Source: Oidiodendron maius Zn (taxonomy: Eukaryota; Ascomycota; Leotiomycetes; Myxotrichaceae). From it: a DNA stretch of 64,000 bases. Both the position numbers and the translations under genes were made by a program. Below are positions 23,096 through 35,818 of this stretch, piece by piece (positions within the stretch are counted from its first letter, which is position 1; each line of letters begins with the position of its first letter). A model generated the notes under the pieces. It worked only from the letters and a program-made list of their open reading frames with translations. It was not told the origin of the DNA and did no database searches. Where the stretch lies: NCBI GenBank assembly GCA_000827325.1, contig KN832871.1, positions 1,550,001 through 1,614,000 on the forward strand, in the 5' to 3' direction.

Positions 23096-25063
23096 TCAAG
23101 AGGATTTTCGATTCTGGGTGCGAACTTCGTGGTAAATGCCGGCCCCAAAGCCGATCACGAATAGGATTGAGTTAAAAATAGCCATCATATAAAAGGGAGC
23201 GCCACTAAGCAGAAGTTAGTAGATGAAATTCGAATAGAAACGAATTCGTGAAACATGATCTAAGGGCTAGGGGTAGCCAGGGACAGGGTTCATGATGCAT
23301 GCTTTAACAGTCGTTTTACGCGTTCAGGAATCCTTACGTTGAAAGATTATCGAAGAGAAAGCCCCCGAGCTTAGTAAGTAGCAAGATTGCAGCGCCCCCT
23401 GAAAGGCTATAGACTCCAGCAATAGAACCTTTGAGGTGATTTCTGGATAACTCGCGCGAAACAGAGGGCGTCGCTAGAAGCGGGGATGATTCCTCAGAGG
23501 CGCCATCAGGACGGATTGAAGCAGGAGTACGACTAAGTTGAGAAGACAGGTTGTACCCGCCATCATCTCCAAGGACACCTCTACCGAGCAGACCCAGGCT
23601 GCAAACAATGGCGCCAATCTGGCTAATGCCTATCAGAGCAACAACGAGAAAGACTGCAGGACTTCCACCTCTTCCATCGATGTCTTTTGGTTCCGGACTG
23701 GAGAGCAACGCAAACGCTAAATATCCAATAATTCCAAATATACTAGCCACAAGAAGTGGGACATTGAATCTTCGATATCGATCTGATAGATAACCAAACA
23801 ACGGTGCACAGAGGAGGGCAACAAGTTGCGAGACTCCAGTTAATTCTGCAGCAAGGACATATGCTGCCCTGCACTCCTTTTTCAGTTCAGGGGACGGGTC
23901 ATTTGGAAGGCCTTGGCAGAAACCCCTGCTAATAAAGAAGGCGTTAATATAGAGAGGTATGAAAAGAGATATTCCGACAGAGGAAGCTCTGGCAACGAAA
24001 CCCCCAAGGTAGCCTAGGCCAATTTGGGCATCTCTAAATCCAATTAAGGTGGAATCAAGTAAAAGTCTCCAATATGGAAGAAATGATACTCCTGCTTGAT
24101 CATCGGCAGCGGTGTCCAACTGAGACGCAGTGTGATACAACTGAGAAGTCGACATGCCAAGAAGTAGGCGCCAACCTTTCCCTTCTTCACCTTGCAGGCC
24201 CCGAAGCCCAAAGTAACAAGAGCATGCTACTATCAGAGCTATTGCAGCCACAACGTAGAAGCTATCTGCAACGGCTTGTCCTTGAGTCACCCCATCAATC
24301 CGGGAAAATTGCGTGGGGAGTGGAAGAAATAGAGTTAAGGCGACCAAGGCTCCACAGCCAGTAAAGACACCAACTAAACCAGCTAGTCTCGGAGGACTTG
24401 ATCTTGTAGTATCTGCATGAATTCTGGAATGCCGGCCACTTGTGGGATTCGCTCGACTGTTATATGTTGCGGGAGTGATTGTAACTTCAGAATCTAGAGA
24501 AGGCGCCACTCTATGTTGTGTAGGTCCTGGTACTGTCGAAGAAGGATCGCCACATGAGTTTGTAATGCCCTGATCTCCATTGCCGGTCATCGAAGGGAGG
24601 ATCGCTGTCACCATGGTAGCGCTAAAAGGAAATCAGTCTGCCTGTCATTTGAAAGAGTGTAATACATTATTTCCACTCACGTTGCTGCACCTCCAATGCT
24701 AAACATCATTCTTGCTAGGAGAAGCTGTGGATAAACATTTCGTGCCTGCACGGTCAGTAGCAGTGACGCTCCAACAATCGAATACCCCAACACGCAGACA
24801 ATTCGCACTCCCAATCTGTCTGATAGGATTCCCCAGAATGGGCATGCCAGCAGCGCGACCAGCTCATCCGCAAAGCCTAATGTTCCCACCAAATCGCCGA
24901 CAGATTCTTTTCGTCCAATTAAGTCGGTAATGACAAAAGATACGCTGCTGTTGAGGAAGACAAGGAAGGCAATGGAGAACAAACAGACAGAAAATAGATA
25001 TGTGCTGGCTTGAGCTATCGTGATGGCCGTCGTGAACGGAAGGTATCGGGAAATAGTGCCCAT
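23096..25063 (-). CDS. Major facilitator superfamily transporter, 591 aa, 3 exons
   Basis: Exons 25063-24681, 24621-23338 and 23204-23096 close to 591 aa. About twelve hydrophobic segments are present, with the MFS loop 2-3 signature as GILSDRLGVR and its second-half counterpart as GYLSDRYRR. A long hydrophilic central loop, Ser/Thr-rich with several Pro, separates the two halves. The last exon, after a 133-nt intron, adds the final helix (MMAIFNSILFVIGFGAG) and a short basic tail; without it the protein would stop just short. The substrate cannot be inferred. Start 25063 is the first ATG in frame. The neighbours offer no metabolic clue. Confidence 0.85.
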
Positions 25064-25706
25064 CTTTACGTCCCCTGCATCTATACTCAAGCCGTTGCGA
25101 CCTTAGAGGCTTGGATAAGCCATGATCGATGGTATCTTAAATTTCGAAGAAAAACCTCTGACACGTCTGAAAGCGAATACTTTACATCCGCTTGTGACAT
25201 TGCTTTTAGAGACTGAGGTGTTGCCGACGTAAGCCTAAATTTAAGCCTGAATTCCGAGGATGCGAAAGAACGTCGGCGAGTCGAGCGGGGAAGGTGGGGT
25301 GGGAATATATGGGGTTTGACCCCCTTACTAGTCAAAATGGTTTCCAGACTTTCCGGATCAGCAACAATATTTAATATTGAACTAAGGTAAGGAGTTGTAG
25401 TATTGATGACTTTATTAGTCACAACGAGAAAGTGACAACTCCAGTTGCCCCTGATGAGTCGAGATTCCATGTAGGCCGAATAACTCAAGCAGATACCTCA
25501 GGTAGCGAGACTGTACTTCTATATGCATTAGGCATGCACTCTTAGGCTAAATTCTTAAGCTTTTGATAGCTGCAACGAGACTCTATCATGTTTACCCCTT
25601 GCAAGTTGAGATCTCACTCACAAACCCTCCTTTACGGTTATAAGGAGCTGGGCTTTGCTTGTACACGGCCTTCTCCATAAAAGGCATAGCACAGATAAAA
25701 CCCCAG
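25064..25706 (-). promoter_or_regulatory. Upstream region of the MFS gene
   Basis: 643 bp between the MFS start and the DML1 stop, both genes on the minus strand. Nothing coding is supported. Confidence 0.4.
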
Positions 25707-27543
25707 TCAGTCATCATCCTCATCAGATCCGCTATCCCAACCTTCTTCATACGCCTCAGCAAGTTCACCAAGAGAATTACTGAGTGTCTCACGCTCAGTT
25801 ATACCAACGGATGTATTGACGATTTCCCGCAAACTTCTAATGCGCAAAGCAACTGAAGTATCTGTCGATAAAGACGTACCCACAGAGACTGAGGCTGGGA
25901 ATTGCCCAGTTTGCGAGAATATGTGTGGAAAGCTGTCGAGAATTGGAAATGGCAAGGGTGTTCTTAATCTGCATATTTTTACGGCGTTAATAATGTTACA
26001 TAAACCACCATAAATGAATGGAACTAATCAGAATCAAAGGTATCATGCTCTATAACTTACTTATGAACCAGTGTAAGTCCAGTCGCTCTTTGGCGAGCAC
26101 GGTACCCTTCATCTTCGTCCTCTGCGGCTTGGTCTTTAGGGTGTTCATCACCACGATAATTTTCAGCTTGACCGAAGACGTGGGTCTTTTTAAAAGCACC
26201 TCGTGTGCGACTTTGTTGCGGCTCATCTTCTGAAAAGAAGTCCATATCAAGTACAGTCAGATCTTCGTTCGCTGACTGGGATTCGAAAGAAGTTCGCTGC
26301 TGTGATGGCAGTCTCGTGTCTCCACTCTCGGCACGGATGCCTTGCCCTGTAGACTGATCACGACCATTGGCTACCAGCTTGTGTTTAATACTCATCCTGA
26401 GCTTCGCAATATTCTGGCTACCGTTGATGTTCAACGCATTTTCAAACTGATCTAGTCTCTGCAAGGTTCTGCTCCGAGCTTTGAGCCGAGATGGTAAGGT
26501 CATGCTCTCTACGGCTGTGGAAAGAAGTGCAGACACATGCCACTGGGATTGAGCGTTAATTGTGACATAACTGGGCAGCTTTGCGAGTGGTGGTATTGCC
26601 AGAGGTATGAATAGGGATACCTGTGGAGCCACTTCTGAGATTGATCTGGCGATATTCGATAGCCTTAGGAGCTTTTTTGCCTTGTAAAATTAGTTCTTGT
26701 CATACTTCCTTGGCTATGGAACAAACGTACTCGTGAGGTGGCTATTGTATTATCTTCAATGCCCCAGAACCAGATTGTGGTCTTTCCGTACTCATCTTTG
26801 AGCCGATCCATATATCTTGCAGCAAAACCACCCCACGCATCATCAACTCCTGTCAATAACTGTATTCCCTGCATCTGGTCAGCTTCCTCAATAAATGGCC
26901 TCAAGTCACGGTCCAGTAGATCGTGCTCCTTATCAAGCGATTTAAATAGATCTTCTCCAGCATCCCAGTTTTCGAATGGCATAATGGATGAATTCAGCTC
27001 ATATTCATTCAGTGGGATAATCGACTTTGGATGGAAGTATACTCGATTGAAATCAGACCAGTATCTGACAGAGTTTGTTGTCAACGGCGGAGGTTCAAGA
27101 CCTTCATCAAGGCTCTTTAAATAGTCATTCTGAGGAATCGTTGGCTGTCTCTGAATCACCGTTGGCCCATTCCTGAAAGGTAGTGAGCGATTGTGGATTT
27201 GTGTTGAATATCATACTTTACCATATTCCTTCTGGGGCAATAGGTTCCTCAATTTCATATAACGCATTTAATTTCTTTAAAGATCCGAATCCGCCCTTTA
27301 GATCATAGATCAATGTCCGTGGAGTAAAGGTTTCTGTTCCGTCCACCCCGATACCAGGGCGAAAGTGGATATCATGATCAATAAGAGACTCCTGCTCAGG
27401 GGAATAAGTGAAATAAGACTCCTATTATAAGTGAGAAGGCAATCCTAGAATATACATACGCTCTGACTTACTTGGGTATTCCAGAAATGTGTTGCGAGGT
27501 AATTGCTTCTCTGCCCAAGTTGAAGAGTAATAATCTCATGCAT
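25707..27543 (-). CDS. DML1: Dml1/misato family protein, 531 aa, 5 exons
   Basis: Exons 27543-27472, 27421-27222, 27172-26731, 26680-26061 and 25968-25707 give 531 aa. The N-terminus [20 protein letters not shown] is the tubulin-like start typical of Dml1/misato, followed by a misato segment II region and a tubulin-like block with [20 protein letters not shown]. In yeast Dml1 is essential and needed for mitochondrial DNA inheritance; animal misato affects mitochondrial distribution. The typical C-terminal motif [15 protein letters not shown] is present, and the last residues are acidic (DSGSDEDDD). All four introns are GT-AG and phases agree. Strong assignment. Confidence 0.93.
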
Positions 27544-28884
27544 GGCAGTGATCGACAGCCAGAGCTGTTTTCAGTTATCAAGTGAGCTGCTCCAGGTTGG
27601 CAGCTCTGCCTCTCATATGGTCCTCTGGTGGTCTGCCTTTACCATTGGATGGCAAATACATGCACTCGGAAGAATCGCATTGTTTTTGACGTTATGATGC
27701 TTCATCTTTCAATTTGAAATTAATGAGGTACATGTGATGACACATTCTCAGTGGCCAGGGCTAAAATCTCCTTATTAGGCGAGCGCCTGATCTGGACCAT
27801 AACCCCAACTCCATCATTTCCCCAACTATATCAGGATATCGCATTGGGGGTTACAGAGAAAAGTAAACTTCTCAAAGCGAAATTAAAGACTTTGTTCAAG
27901 GAGAAGCCAACTTCGATGATCAGCATTCCAGGTGCAAAACTCCAACGGCACCATCATGACCTTATTACAAGCGCTTAATTCTTGAAGGAGATAACCAACC
28001 CTGCAGATATGTCTAGTGCCAGAAGTTGGCTCCAAAGCTCCTTCACCCCCAAGCTACTAATACCAAACAATGATGGAAAACCAATAATTATTTCCTTTCT
28101 CAGACACTGCAGTTGTCCTTGTACGTCTGCATCTCGCATTCCTTTGTCATGCTGCAAGTTAGAGAAAATTATACCTGTTTTCCATAGCCCCAGTCACTAG
28201 GAGTTCGGTGATTTGATGCCATGTAATATAAGAGTTTAATTTCAAAATTGTATACTGCTCCTCAATTCTGGACACACATGCAGGAGTCAGTTGCTCAGAC
28301 TTCTCCAACCACAAAAACCGGAGCAGTATTTCACTCTGGTGACATACTATTCTACAGTCACACTCCTATGCTTTCACTAGCACATTTGAGCAGTTGCCGA
28401 GATATCTTTCATTCGGCTCCGCAATCTCGCCAAGCAAACTCCAGAAGTCTCCTTCATAGCCATTTCCCACTCCTCCCCCACTACCACCAAGGCATGGCTT
28501 ACTGTGGTTGGTGGAGAAGGGCAGATCACTGTTCTCGTTGATCCAGGAAGAGAAACTTATTCTCAGCAGGGCTTGGGCAGTTCTAGTTTCTATCACCTCT
28601 TGAGCTCCTCATCATCGTTTGCTGTTTGGACACTTGGCAGAGAGGAAGGTTCGTGGAATTAGGCCGACAGAGACTGGGGGTCGGTGGCAGACGGCAGGCA
28701 GCTTTGTAGTTGACGGGAAGGAGTCATTAGATGGGTTCATGTTGCGAGGGCGGCAAACGATGTATCAGACTTAAAATATCGCTTGCATCCGTGAATGTAA
28801 GTAGTTAATGGAGCAAATTTTGAGTTCCTATACTTAGATTTGTACTACCTATACTACCTCGGAGAAAGCAAATTGGTAAAGCAT
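27544..28884. other. Intergenic region DML1-aminotransferase
   Basis: 1.3 kb upstream of DML1 and downstream of the aminotransferase. Several ORFs of 60-97 codons occur on both strands, none with recognisable features. No repeats or RNA genes were seen. Confidence 0.4.
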
Positions 28885-30362
28885 TCACCCGGGAACCGAG
28901 TCAAAAACTTCGTGTATAACATCCGATACAACTTCCGTGATGTGATCGATGTCATCCTTCGTCACTATGTACGAAGGTGCCAATATAATATGGTCCCCAC
29001 AAACACCGTCTACCGTTCCAGTTCCCGGGTACACACACATGTCGTTAGGAGGAGAGATAGCGCGGTCTAGGACCTTTTGAGCCATACCCCGCTTAGGATC
29101 AAAAGGTTCCTTGGTGTTCTTATCCCGAACAAATTCGATCCCCCAGAAAAGTCCCTTTCCACGGATATCACCCACGTTTGGATGATTTCCCAAAAGTGAT
29201 TTGAGTCTTTCTTCCATATAAGCGCCTTGAGCTTTAACATTTTCTAGCAACTTCTCTTCTCGAACGATTCTTTGGACTTCTAACGCTGCACACGCTTGAA
29301 TCGGCATTCCTTGAAATGTCTGCCCATGCACAAACTGACCACTACCATCCGACAGCGCCCTAACCACTTTCTCCGACATCAATACGGCAGCAATGGGCTG
29401 GTACCCTGCAGCTAAACCTTTCCCAATTGCCTCGATATCGGGGACAACATCTTCACCCTGCCAGGCATGTAGAGTTCCTGTTCTTCCCATGCCACACATA
29501 ATCTCGTCGAGGATAAGCAGCGCACCATGGTTGTGGCAGATGTCCCTCATAGCTTTGAGATAACCAGGAACGTATGGGACACATCCCAGTGCGGCGCCAA
29601 CTACTGGCTCTGCAACAAATGCAATGACTGTCTCGGGCCCTAACTCCTGGAACTTCGCTTCCAACTCTGCCGCTTTCTTGGCCACAAAGGCTTCATCTGA
29701 TTCGCCTTGCTTCCTCTGACGATATGCATTACAAGACGAGACATGATGGACGTTGCCCATCAGAAAAGGTAGATATGGTGATCTCCGTGCAACATGCCCG
29801 GAAATCGATAAGGCGCCAAGTGTGTTACCGTGGTATGATCCTTCTCTCGCGATAAAGTTCTTTCGAAGAGTTTTCTTGTCATTCTCGTAAAAGTACTGAC
29901 GAGCCAGCTTGGCAGCGGCCTCCATTGCCTCGGAACCTAAGTAATAGATTAAGTTTGGCCCTATAAGTAATCACTACATGACGCACCTGAACCAGTTAAA
30001 TAGACCCTTGCCATCTTCCCATCAGTACCACTAATCAGCTCTTTGCACAGAGTTTCGACCACATCAGAGCCCCAAAATGTAGACGCGAGGTAAGAGATAC
30101 CGGTACTGAGTTGGTCCCGTATTGCATTAATAACTCGTTCATCACCGTGCCCTAGACAGGACACGGCCGCCCCTGTTGAGGCATCGAAGATGGTACGGCC
30201 ATCTTTACTCAGGAGGTGATTCCCCTTCCCCGAAACCACTATCGGGTAATCCCCATGTAAGCGTCTATCTAGACGGAAACTTGTTTCTTTCGAGTCCTTT
30301 ACCGTGATGGCTGGACTAAGTTGGCCTGGAAGATGCAGGCCGTTAGTGGCAGTTGGTGGCAT
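28885..30362 (-). CDS. Class III PLP-dependent aminotransferase, 475 aa, 2 exons
   Basis: Exons 30362-29987 and 29936-28885 join across a 50-nt intron to 475 aa. Fold-type I class III features are visible: the cofactor loop GSGSEAMEAAAKLARQY, the REGSYHGNTLGALSISG segment, the ILDEIMCGMGRTG block with the Asp that contacts the PLP ring nitrogen, and the Schiff-base lysine in DIEAIGKGLAAGYQP. The family includes 4-aminobutyrate, ornithine and beta-alanine/omega-amino acid transaminases; the amino donor cannot be settled here. There is no obvious mitochondrial presequence. The gene diverges from a RidA gene 1.6 kb away. Start 30362 is the first ATG of a frame that matches the family from about residue 15. 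Confidence 0.9.
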
Positions 30363-31949
30363 TGTGCTTGGAATGGAGCAATGAAATGAAAGATTCCAAT
30401 ATGTAGGAGCAAGGTCCAGAGGTGGGATCAGTCAAAGATTAAAGTTCCATAATAGAAGAGAGACTTATAGTTGCGTGTAGAAGAAATGGTCAAGGGTAAT
30501 GCTTTCTTTTTCAGCTATGGATGAGACAGCCAGAAAGACGTGAAAGGATGAAACGAGAATAAATATACGACCAAGGGGAGAAAGATATTATTTATGAATC
30601 TCAGAGTGGGATTCAGTGAATAGGGAGACGACGGGGATATCCACTTAGATATCCAAGTAGTACGACGACATACGGGGACAAGCCGCGTATAGTGCCGTCC
30701 CATAGGGATTAGCAAGCAGAAACTTAAAGAGGGGCAGAGATAACTCCAAGCCCACGCGCTGACTGAAGCCGGCACGGAGGAAGCGTATAGATTCAAGCTC
30801 TTCCCCGTCTCGGGAAGCCCTCGGTCAAGTCATCTTCCCCACTTGCCGACAACACCGGGTTACAACAGGATCCGAGGAAGGGCGGGACAGAAGCGGCTTG
30901 CCATTCTCTCCCTTAAAGTCGGGCATAATCATACAGCTGCAGTTCTACGGTGTCTGCACTCATCTATATGGCCCCGCGACTTTCCCCTTTGGGTTTGGGG
31001 TTGGCATCTTGTTGATATGTGTGAAATTCAGCCGCAGGTGGCATCCATCTGCAGGGAAGAGCACGCCCAAAGACACAATGTTATCAGGTAGTTGCCGTCC
31101 CGCTCAAGATGGGCGTAGTGCTCGGCCTTGCCGTCCTCGCCGTCTCATTCAAGAAGGAGTTTGCGAGAGATTCGTTCGCTGGGAGGGATGAACCCTGAAG
31201 AGCTCCTGCACTGTGCCACACAACTTCGGCACGCCCATCCCGAATCATGATCTCGGCATACCGAACAGAAGGATGCCCGGGCCGAGTCCTCCTCCTTCGA
31301 CCTAAGACTGGATTTTTATCTCACCTAGGATTTCACCTTATCAATAGACCTGCTGGAAGCAGTGGCGAAATAGAGTGTTGTCTGCACGCCTATAAATGAT
31401 AATAAAAGTAACTAGTACAATTTCCTTCCCCTTCACTTAACCATCGTATTGCTCCTCCCTCGCCAAACAATGATATCCCTCCCGAGAGGAATTGAGCAAA
31501 GACTTTGGGGGAAATTTGCAAAGAACAGAACATATCAAAGAAGAGAATTATACGCAATGAAAATAAAGCGAAAAAACATACAACAGTAGACCTTCGCAGA
31601 TCGTCAGCGACTCCGCTACTACCCTACCGACCAGTAGCTTCAGCATGCCAGAGCGAACGGGATGGCTTGTACTTCACTCTCTGTGGTTGTATGTGCTGAT
31701 ATTCTGCTTGTTCGTCCTGATAAGCATAGAATTTCTAATCAAAAAATTCAATTGCCTATATAGCTACTGCTTACATGTAACTTGATACCTTGGCAGGCAT
31801 AGTCAGACACTAGAGCAGAAAGTGGGAGGACCATATATTAAAGGTCGAGAGCCCCTCATCTCACACGCATAAAAAAGTATATAACGCACCAAGTAGCTTC
31901 CATATCTCACTTCCCAGGAACCCTCTAGCGCCCCAAATATTAAAACATT
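30363..31949. promoter_or_regulatory. Divergent promoter region aminotransferase/RidA
   Basis: 1.6 kb between two divergent starts. No coding region is supported. The half nearest each gene looks like ordinary promoter and leader; no defined motif was recognised. Confidence 0.4.
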
Positions 31950-32469
31950 ATGGGTGAGATCACAGAAGTCAAGACCACCAATGCCCCGAAGCCGCTGCCC
32001 GTCTTCTCCCAAGCCATCAAGGCGAACGGCATGGTGTTCTGCTCTGGCAATATTGGGCTGGATAAGGATACATGGACGCTTGTCGAGGGCGGGATAAAGG
32101 CCCAGACCGTATGTTATGCCCAAATTACCTTACTGCTTCATTTTATTACTCATATATCCCCTCGGAACGAGCACTGATGTGGATTGTCCAGGCCCAAACG
32201 CTCAAGAATATCGCTGCGGTGCTCGAGGCGGCGGGCTCGGACTTTAGCAAGATCGTGAAGTTGAATGTGTACCTGAAATCGTACTCAGATTTCGAGGCCA
32301 TGAATGAGGTGTATATTACCCATTTTGGAGACGTGAAACCGGTAAGTACTGTCTGATGTTAAAGGTGGATGGTTGAGTAATAGATCGATTTTAGGCGCGG
32401 ACTTGTGTTGCGGTGCTAGAACTGCCCTTCAATGCGATTGTAGAGATGGAGTGCACGGCGCTGTGCTGA
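31950..32469 (+). CDS. RidA/YjgF/Mmf1-type enamine deaminase, 127 aa, 3 exons
   Basis: Exons 31950-32108, 32192-32341 and 32395-32469 give 127 aa, the family's usual size. Conserved elements are PVFSQAIKANGMVFCSGNIG, the AQTAQTLKNIAAVLEAAGS helix, KLNVYLKSYSDFEAMNEVY, and the active-site arginine and glutamate in ARTCVAVLELP and VEMECTAL. RidA proteins hydrolyse reactive enamine/imine intermediates released by PLP enzymes and so protect other PLP enzymes. The protein lacks an evident targeting peptide, so a cytosolic (Hmf1-like) form is more likely than mitochondrial Mmf1. Its divergent partner is a PLP aminotransferase, a functionally sensible neighbour. Confidence 0.93.
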
Positions 32470-32658
32470 ACGGGGGCCTCGTTATTATATTCGTCCAGAA
32501 GATTAGGTGTTCTTTCAAAGTTTTTTGAGATTAAGATATCTCAATTGTCCAAAGCTGCCTGTACTCCAACCCGCTACAAGGGTATAACGCTTCCCATCCC
32601 AAGCCCAAACCGCCTCTCAAAACGCCATTCCATGTTTACACAATACACCATCTCGATC

Positions 32659-33224
32659 TCAGTCCTCCTCCTCCTTCAGAATCTCTCTCGAGCCCCCCGT
32701 AGCCTCCACAACCCTGCCAACGTCCTCCCTAATTTCCGGTAGCGCGCGACCCATCTCGCCGGCCAACACGTCGCGGAAGTCGGCGTACGCCGCCATCTTC
32801 CCCTTCATCAGCTGATTGCCGCGCCGCGCCAGCTCCACGAACTCCCGCGTGTAGATATCCGGGTTGCGTCCGTTGTCCACGTATTGGATCAGCTCCGGCG
32901 GGATGTGAGGGAGCGAGGCGCCGGGCGAGGATGCGGTGGTGTGGACCTTTTGAAGTGAGCGGTGGAGTTGCTTTCTATCGAAGGAGTTAGTTTGGCTGGG
33001 TGGGGAGATGGGGGAACCGGGTATGAAGCATACATATTGCTCTCGAGGACGTCTCGTGTGGGACGGCCAGCGAGGTCGTAGGCGGAGACTTGGACCATGA
33101 TCTGGTAGAGATCTTGGATGACATCTTTGAGTTGACCTTAGGTCTGTCAGCGCTGTGATTAATTCGCCGAATTGGCACGCTCACCCTCGATAGCCTGCTG
33201 ATCTACTTGACCAATAGGTGCCAT
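32659..33224 (-). CDS. MED10: Mediator complex subunit 10 (Nut2), 152 aa, 3 exons
   Basis: Exons 33224-33185, 33136-33034 and 32974-32659 give 152 aa. The MED10 pattern is clear: QLKDVIQDLYQIMVQVSAYD near the N-terminus, then IPPELIQYVDNGRNPDIYTR and EFVELARRGNQLMKGK. MED10 is an essential middle-module subunit of Mediator that links gene-specific activators to RNA polymerase II. Length fits the family. The gene converges with RidA, the two stop codons being about 190 bp apart. The C-terminus is short, acidic (LKEEED), and variable in the family. Confidence 0.94.
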
Positions 33225-33768
33225 TATTTAAGGATCTGGAATTGGAGAGTTGTGACGGTCGTGTATTGGAGTCTTGTACGAAGGGAAGCTGGAGTTGGGT
33301 CGAGTGACACCTCGGCTTTGTCAGCCTCGTCCCAACTCGCATCCACCCCCTCCACTGAGAGGATCTCTAGCTTTCAATATTCTACATCATTTACGCAAAC
33401 GTTACTGGTGTATATTACGAAATAGATTATTTTCTAGAAGGGCAACGATGAATATTTGAAAAAAGCCACGCAGTTCGCTATTACAATGGATCTCGGTGTG
33501 CTAGAAGTAATATTCCCTTAAAATACACGAACAAGAATCGAAACAGTGTCAAATCAAACAACCATAGAAGGAATTGAGCAGTCGTAGAGATTTTCAAACC
33601 CTCTGAGTGGCGTGCAAATGATGACCATGAGTACGACTATAACCAGAACCAACAACACCTCCCGTCATTTATGACTTCCGTGATTGCCCCCCCAATAAAA
33701 GCAGACCTGCCACTTACTCCAGATAATGAAATCGTACAGAAACACTTTTATAATCTTTACAACCCCCA
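33225..33768. other. Intergenic region MED10-NuSAP-like
   Basis: 544 bp, AT-rich in part; it contains the MED10 promoter and the 3' UTR of the upstream neighbour. No gene is supported. Confidence 0.4.
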
Positions 33769-35818
33769 CTACTTCCGCACCTTTGGTCTGGCTAGCATAT
33801 TGAGGCGACTCAAAGTTAGCACACTCTTCTTCTTAGTAGGACTCAGGCTCTTTAAGCGGGGCGAGGGCATTGGCGCCATGACACGGGGAGCCGCAAGCAT
33901 TGGGCCTTCTGCAACGGCTTTCTGCTTCTTTGGAGAACGCTCGTCATCATTCTCGCCTTCATCATCAGAATCTGCTCGATGACGCTTCTTGTTAGGCATT
34001 CCGTGGGGGATGGAAGGTAGGGGAGCAGCATTCTCCTTGTTGCCCTCTGGGAAACTGCCAGGAATGTTGCTAGGGAAGATGCTCGGGCGGACTTGTCGCA
34101 CGCTTACTTGGCCAGGAGAAGACCCAAACCCCTTTGGAGGCGTACTGAAGTTCATAGTGCGCTCGCTGCGGAAGTGGAAAGTACCTGGTACAGACGGTGT
34201 AGGACGAGGCTCGGTCTTAGCCTGACGAGGAGGTTCAGGAAGTGGACGAGGCGTACCCAAGGAAGGATATCCTACCTCGGAAGGAAATTTTGCAAGGGCT
34301 GGATGACCAGCAAGAGACGGGTATAGAACTTCTTCAGTTGGTGTCTCTCCAGAGGCACGAGCTTTGGAGCTCAGATTCAACTTCGACGTGGAACGAGGTA
34401 TACAGGACTTCAGAGGGGAAGGGGAGTTGGCAATCATTGCAGCATGCGGGCTAACTGCATCAGGCGTAAAATTGACATGCTTAACACTCTTTGTGCGAGC
34501 AAGGGCCACAGGAGTTGTGGGGATTGAAGATAGAGGCCTATTGAGCTCTGCCTTGCTGGCACTCTTGCTTAACATCGGAATCGAAGACGGCGGTGCTGGT
34601 GCCTTTCTTGAGCTGCTCGGGTATCTCAGAATAGATCTGACTCGGTCGAGCCGGCCTGGGCTGCGGAGGAAGTTCTTGGAGGCAGATCTCGGCCTGTTAT
34701 TGAGATTGTGAGTAGTTGCGGACTTTGTCATGCTCCGTGGCGTGCTAACAAGAGGAGGCTTTGAAGGAAATCGTGACGAGGCTGGGACATGATTAACTGG
34801 CTTAGCATTTACGGACCGAGCTAGAGAGGCCTGAGATGGAGTTGTAATAGACGAAGGAACGTTTGACTGAGTGCGAGTTGTAGTTGGAGTTGATGGCACC
34901 ATTTTGATAGTGCTGCCGCCATCTTGAGAGACTGGTCGTGCCGAGGACGTATCATCTGAGATGTGTTTACGGGCACGCTTGGCAGGGGCAGTATTTTCCA
35001 ATCTTTCTGCATGAAGCTTCTTCTCCGAGGGAGGTGCGACGATTGTCTCTTCCTTCTCATCCAAGTTTGCCTTCGACTGGGTTCGCTTTAGAGTGTTCTT
35101 GGCGGGCGTCAAGCGGCCAGATTGAGCTCTGAAGGAGGAGGCATGGCCCTCAATAGAGTCCATTTTCTTGAAGGCAGCCATGTGGACATTGCTGAACCGA
35201 TTAACTTTGCCCTTTGGCTGAGCAATTTTGCGGCCTGCCATGCTACCCGAGTCCGCCTCAACCCTGCGCTTCTCCTCACGCTCGGCCGCAAGCTTAGCTT
35301 TGATGCGTAATGCTTCCTCTCGGAGTTCGTCCATCATACGCTGCGCACCCGGACCCAGCTGTGGGCCGGGCCGGGCGAAGCGAAAGTCAAAGGCGGGGGA
35401 TGAGATGCCGGGTTTGGTAGGGGTTTCCTGCGAGAGACCCGAAGGCTGGCCGGGCTTTGGATTGATGTCGGCGAAGCCAAGACGCAGGCCGGAGTCGGGT
35501 GCTTCTGTGGTGCTCTTGTGGGCCCTGCTTGGATGCATCTCCTCGAGGGAGGGTTTGATGTCACCCGCGGTGACAGGTGTTTGGGGCGCCGGGGACGACA
35601 GTATGGAATCAAGGTTCGATTGTGCACCATGAGTGGGTGTTTCCTCGTGCTCGACGAGCGATTCGAGGTGCTTGGGGGTATAGCCAACAGACTATAGGGG
35701 AAAGTAAGGGTCAGGGCGGCGATCTAAGTGGGCGAGCTCTGATAAGACGCGGAGAGGGACGTACCTTGGCTGGGGTCGCACTGCGATCTCTCAGTCGAGA
35801 TGAGCGACGAGGAGACAT
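33769..35818 (-). CDS. Disordered basic protein with NuSAP-like motif, 658 aa, 2 exons
   Basis: Exons 35818-35765 and 35691-33769 join to 658 aa starting MSPRRSSRLRDRSATPAKSV. Nearly all of it is disordered and rich in Ser, Pro, Lys and Arg, with a short charged helix near residues 130-165 (DELREEALRIKAKLAAEREE). Just after it comes RFSNVHMAAFKKMDSIEGHA, which resembles the FxxLHxxxFKxMxSI motif I recall from vertebrate NuSAP, a spindle protein. KR-rich clusters (PAKRARKH, NKKRHR, PKKQK) suggest nuclear localisation. Repeated SxPRS/TPR sites could be CDK targets. A spindle or chromosome role is inference from one motif only. The product matches no enzyme family. Start and intron are supported by continuous low-complexity coding sequence on both sides. 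Confidence 0.8.

Noticed and set aside
27751-28596. Several 60-97 codon ORFs between DML1 and the aminotransferase
   Set aside because: No recognisable motif, no consistent splice joins, and competing open frames on both strands.
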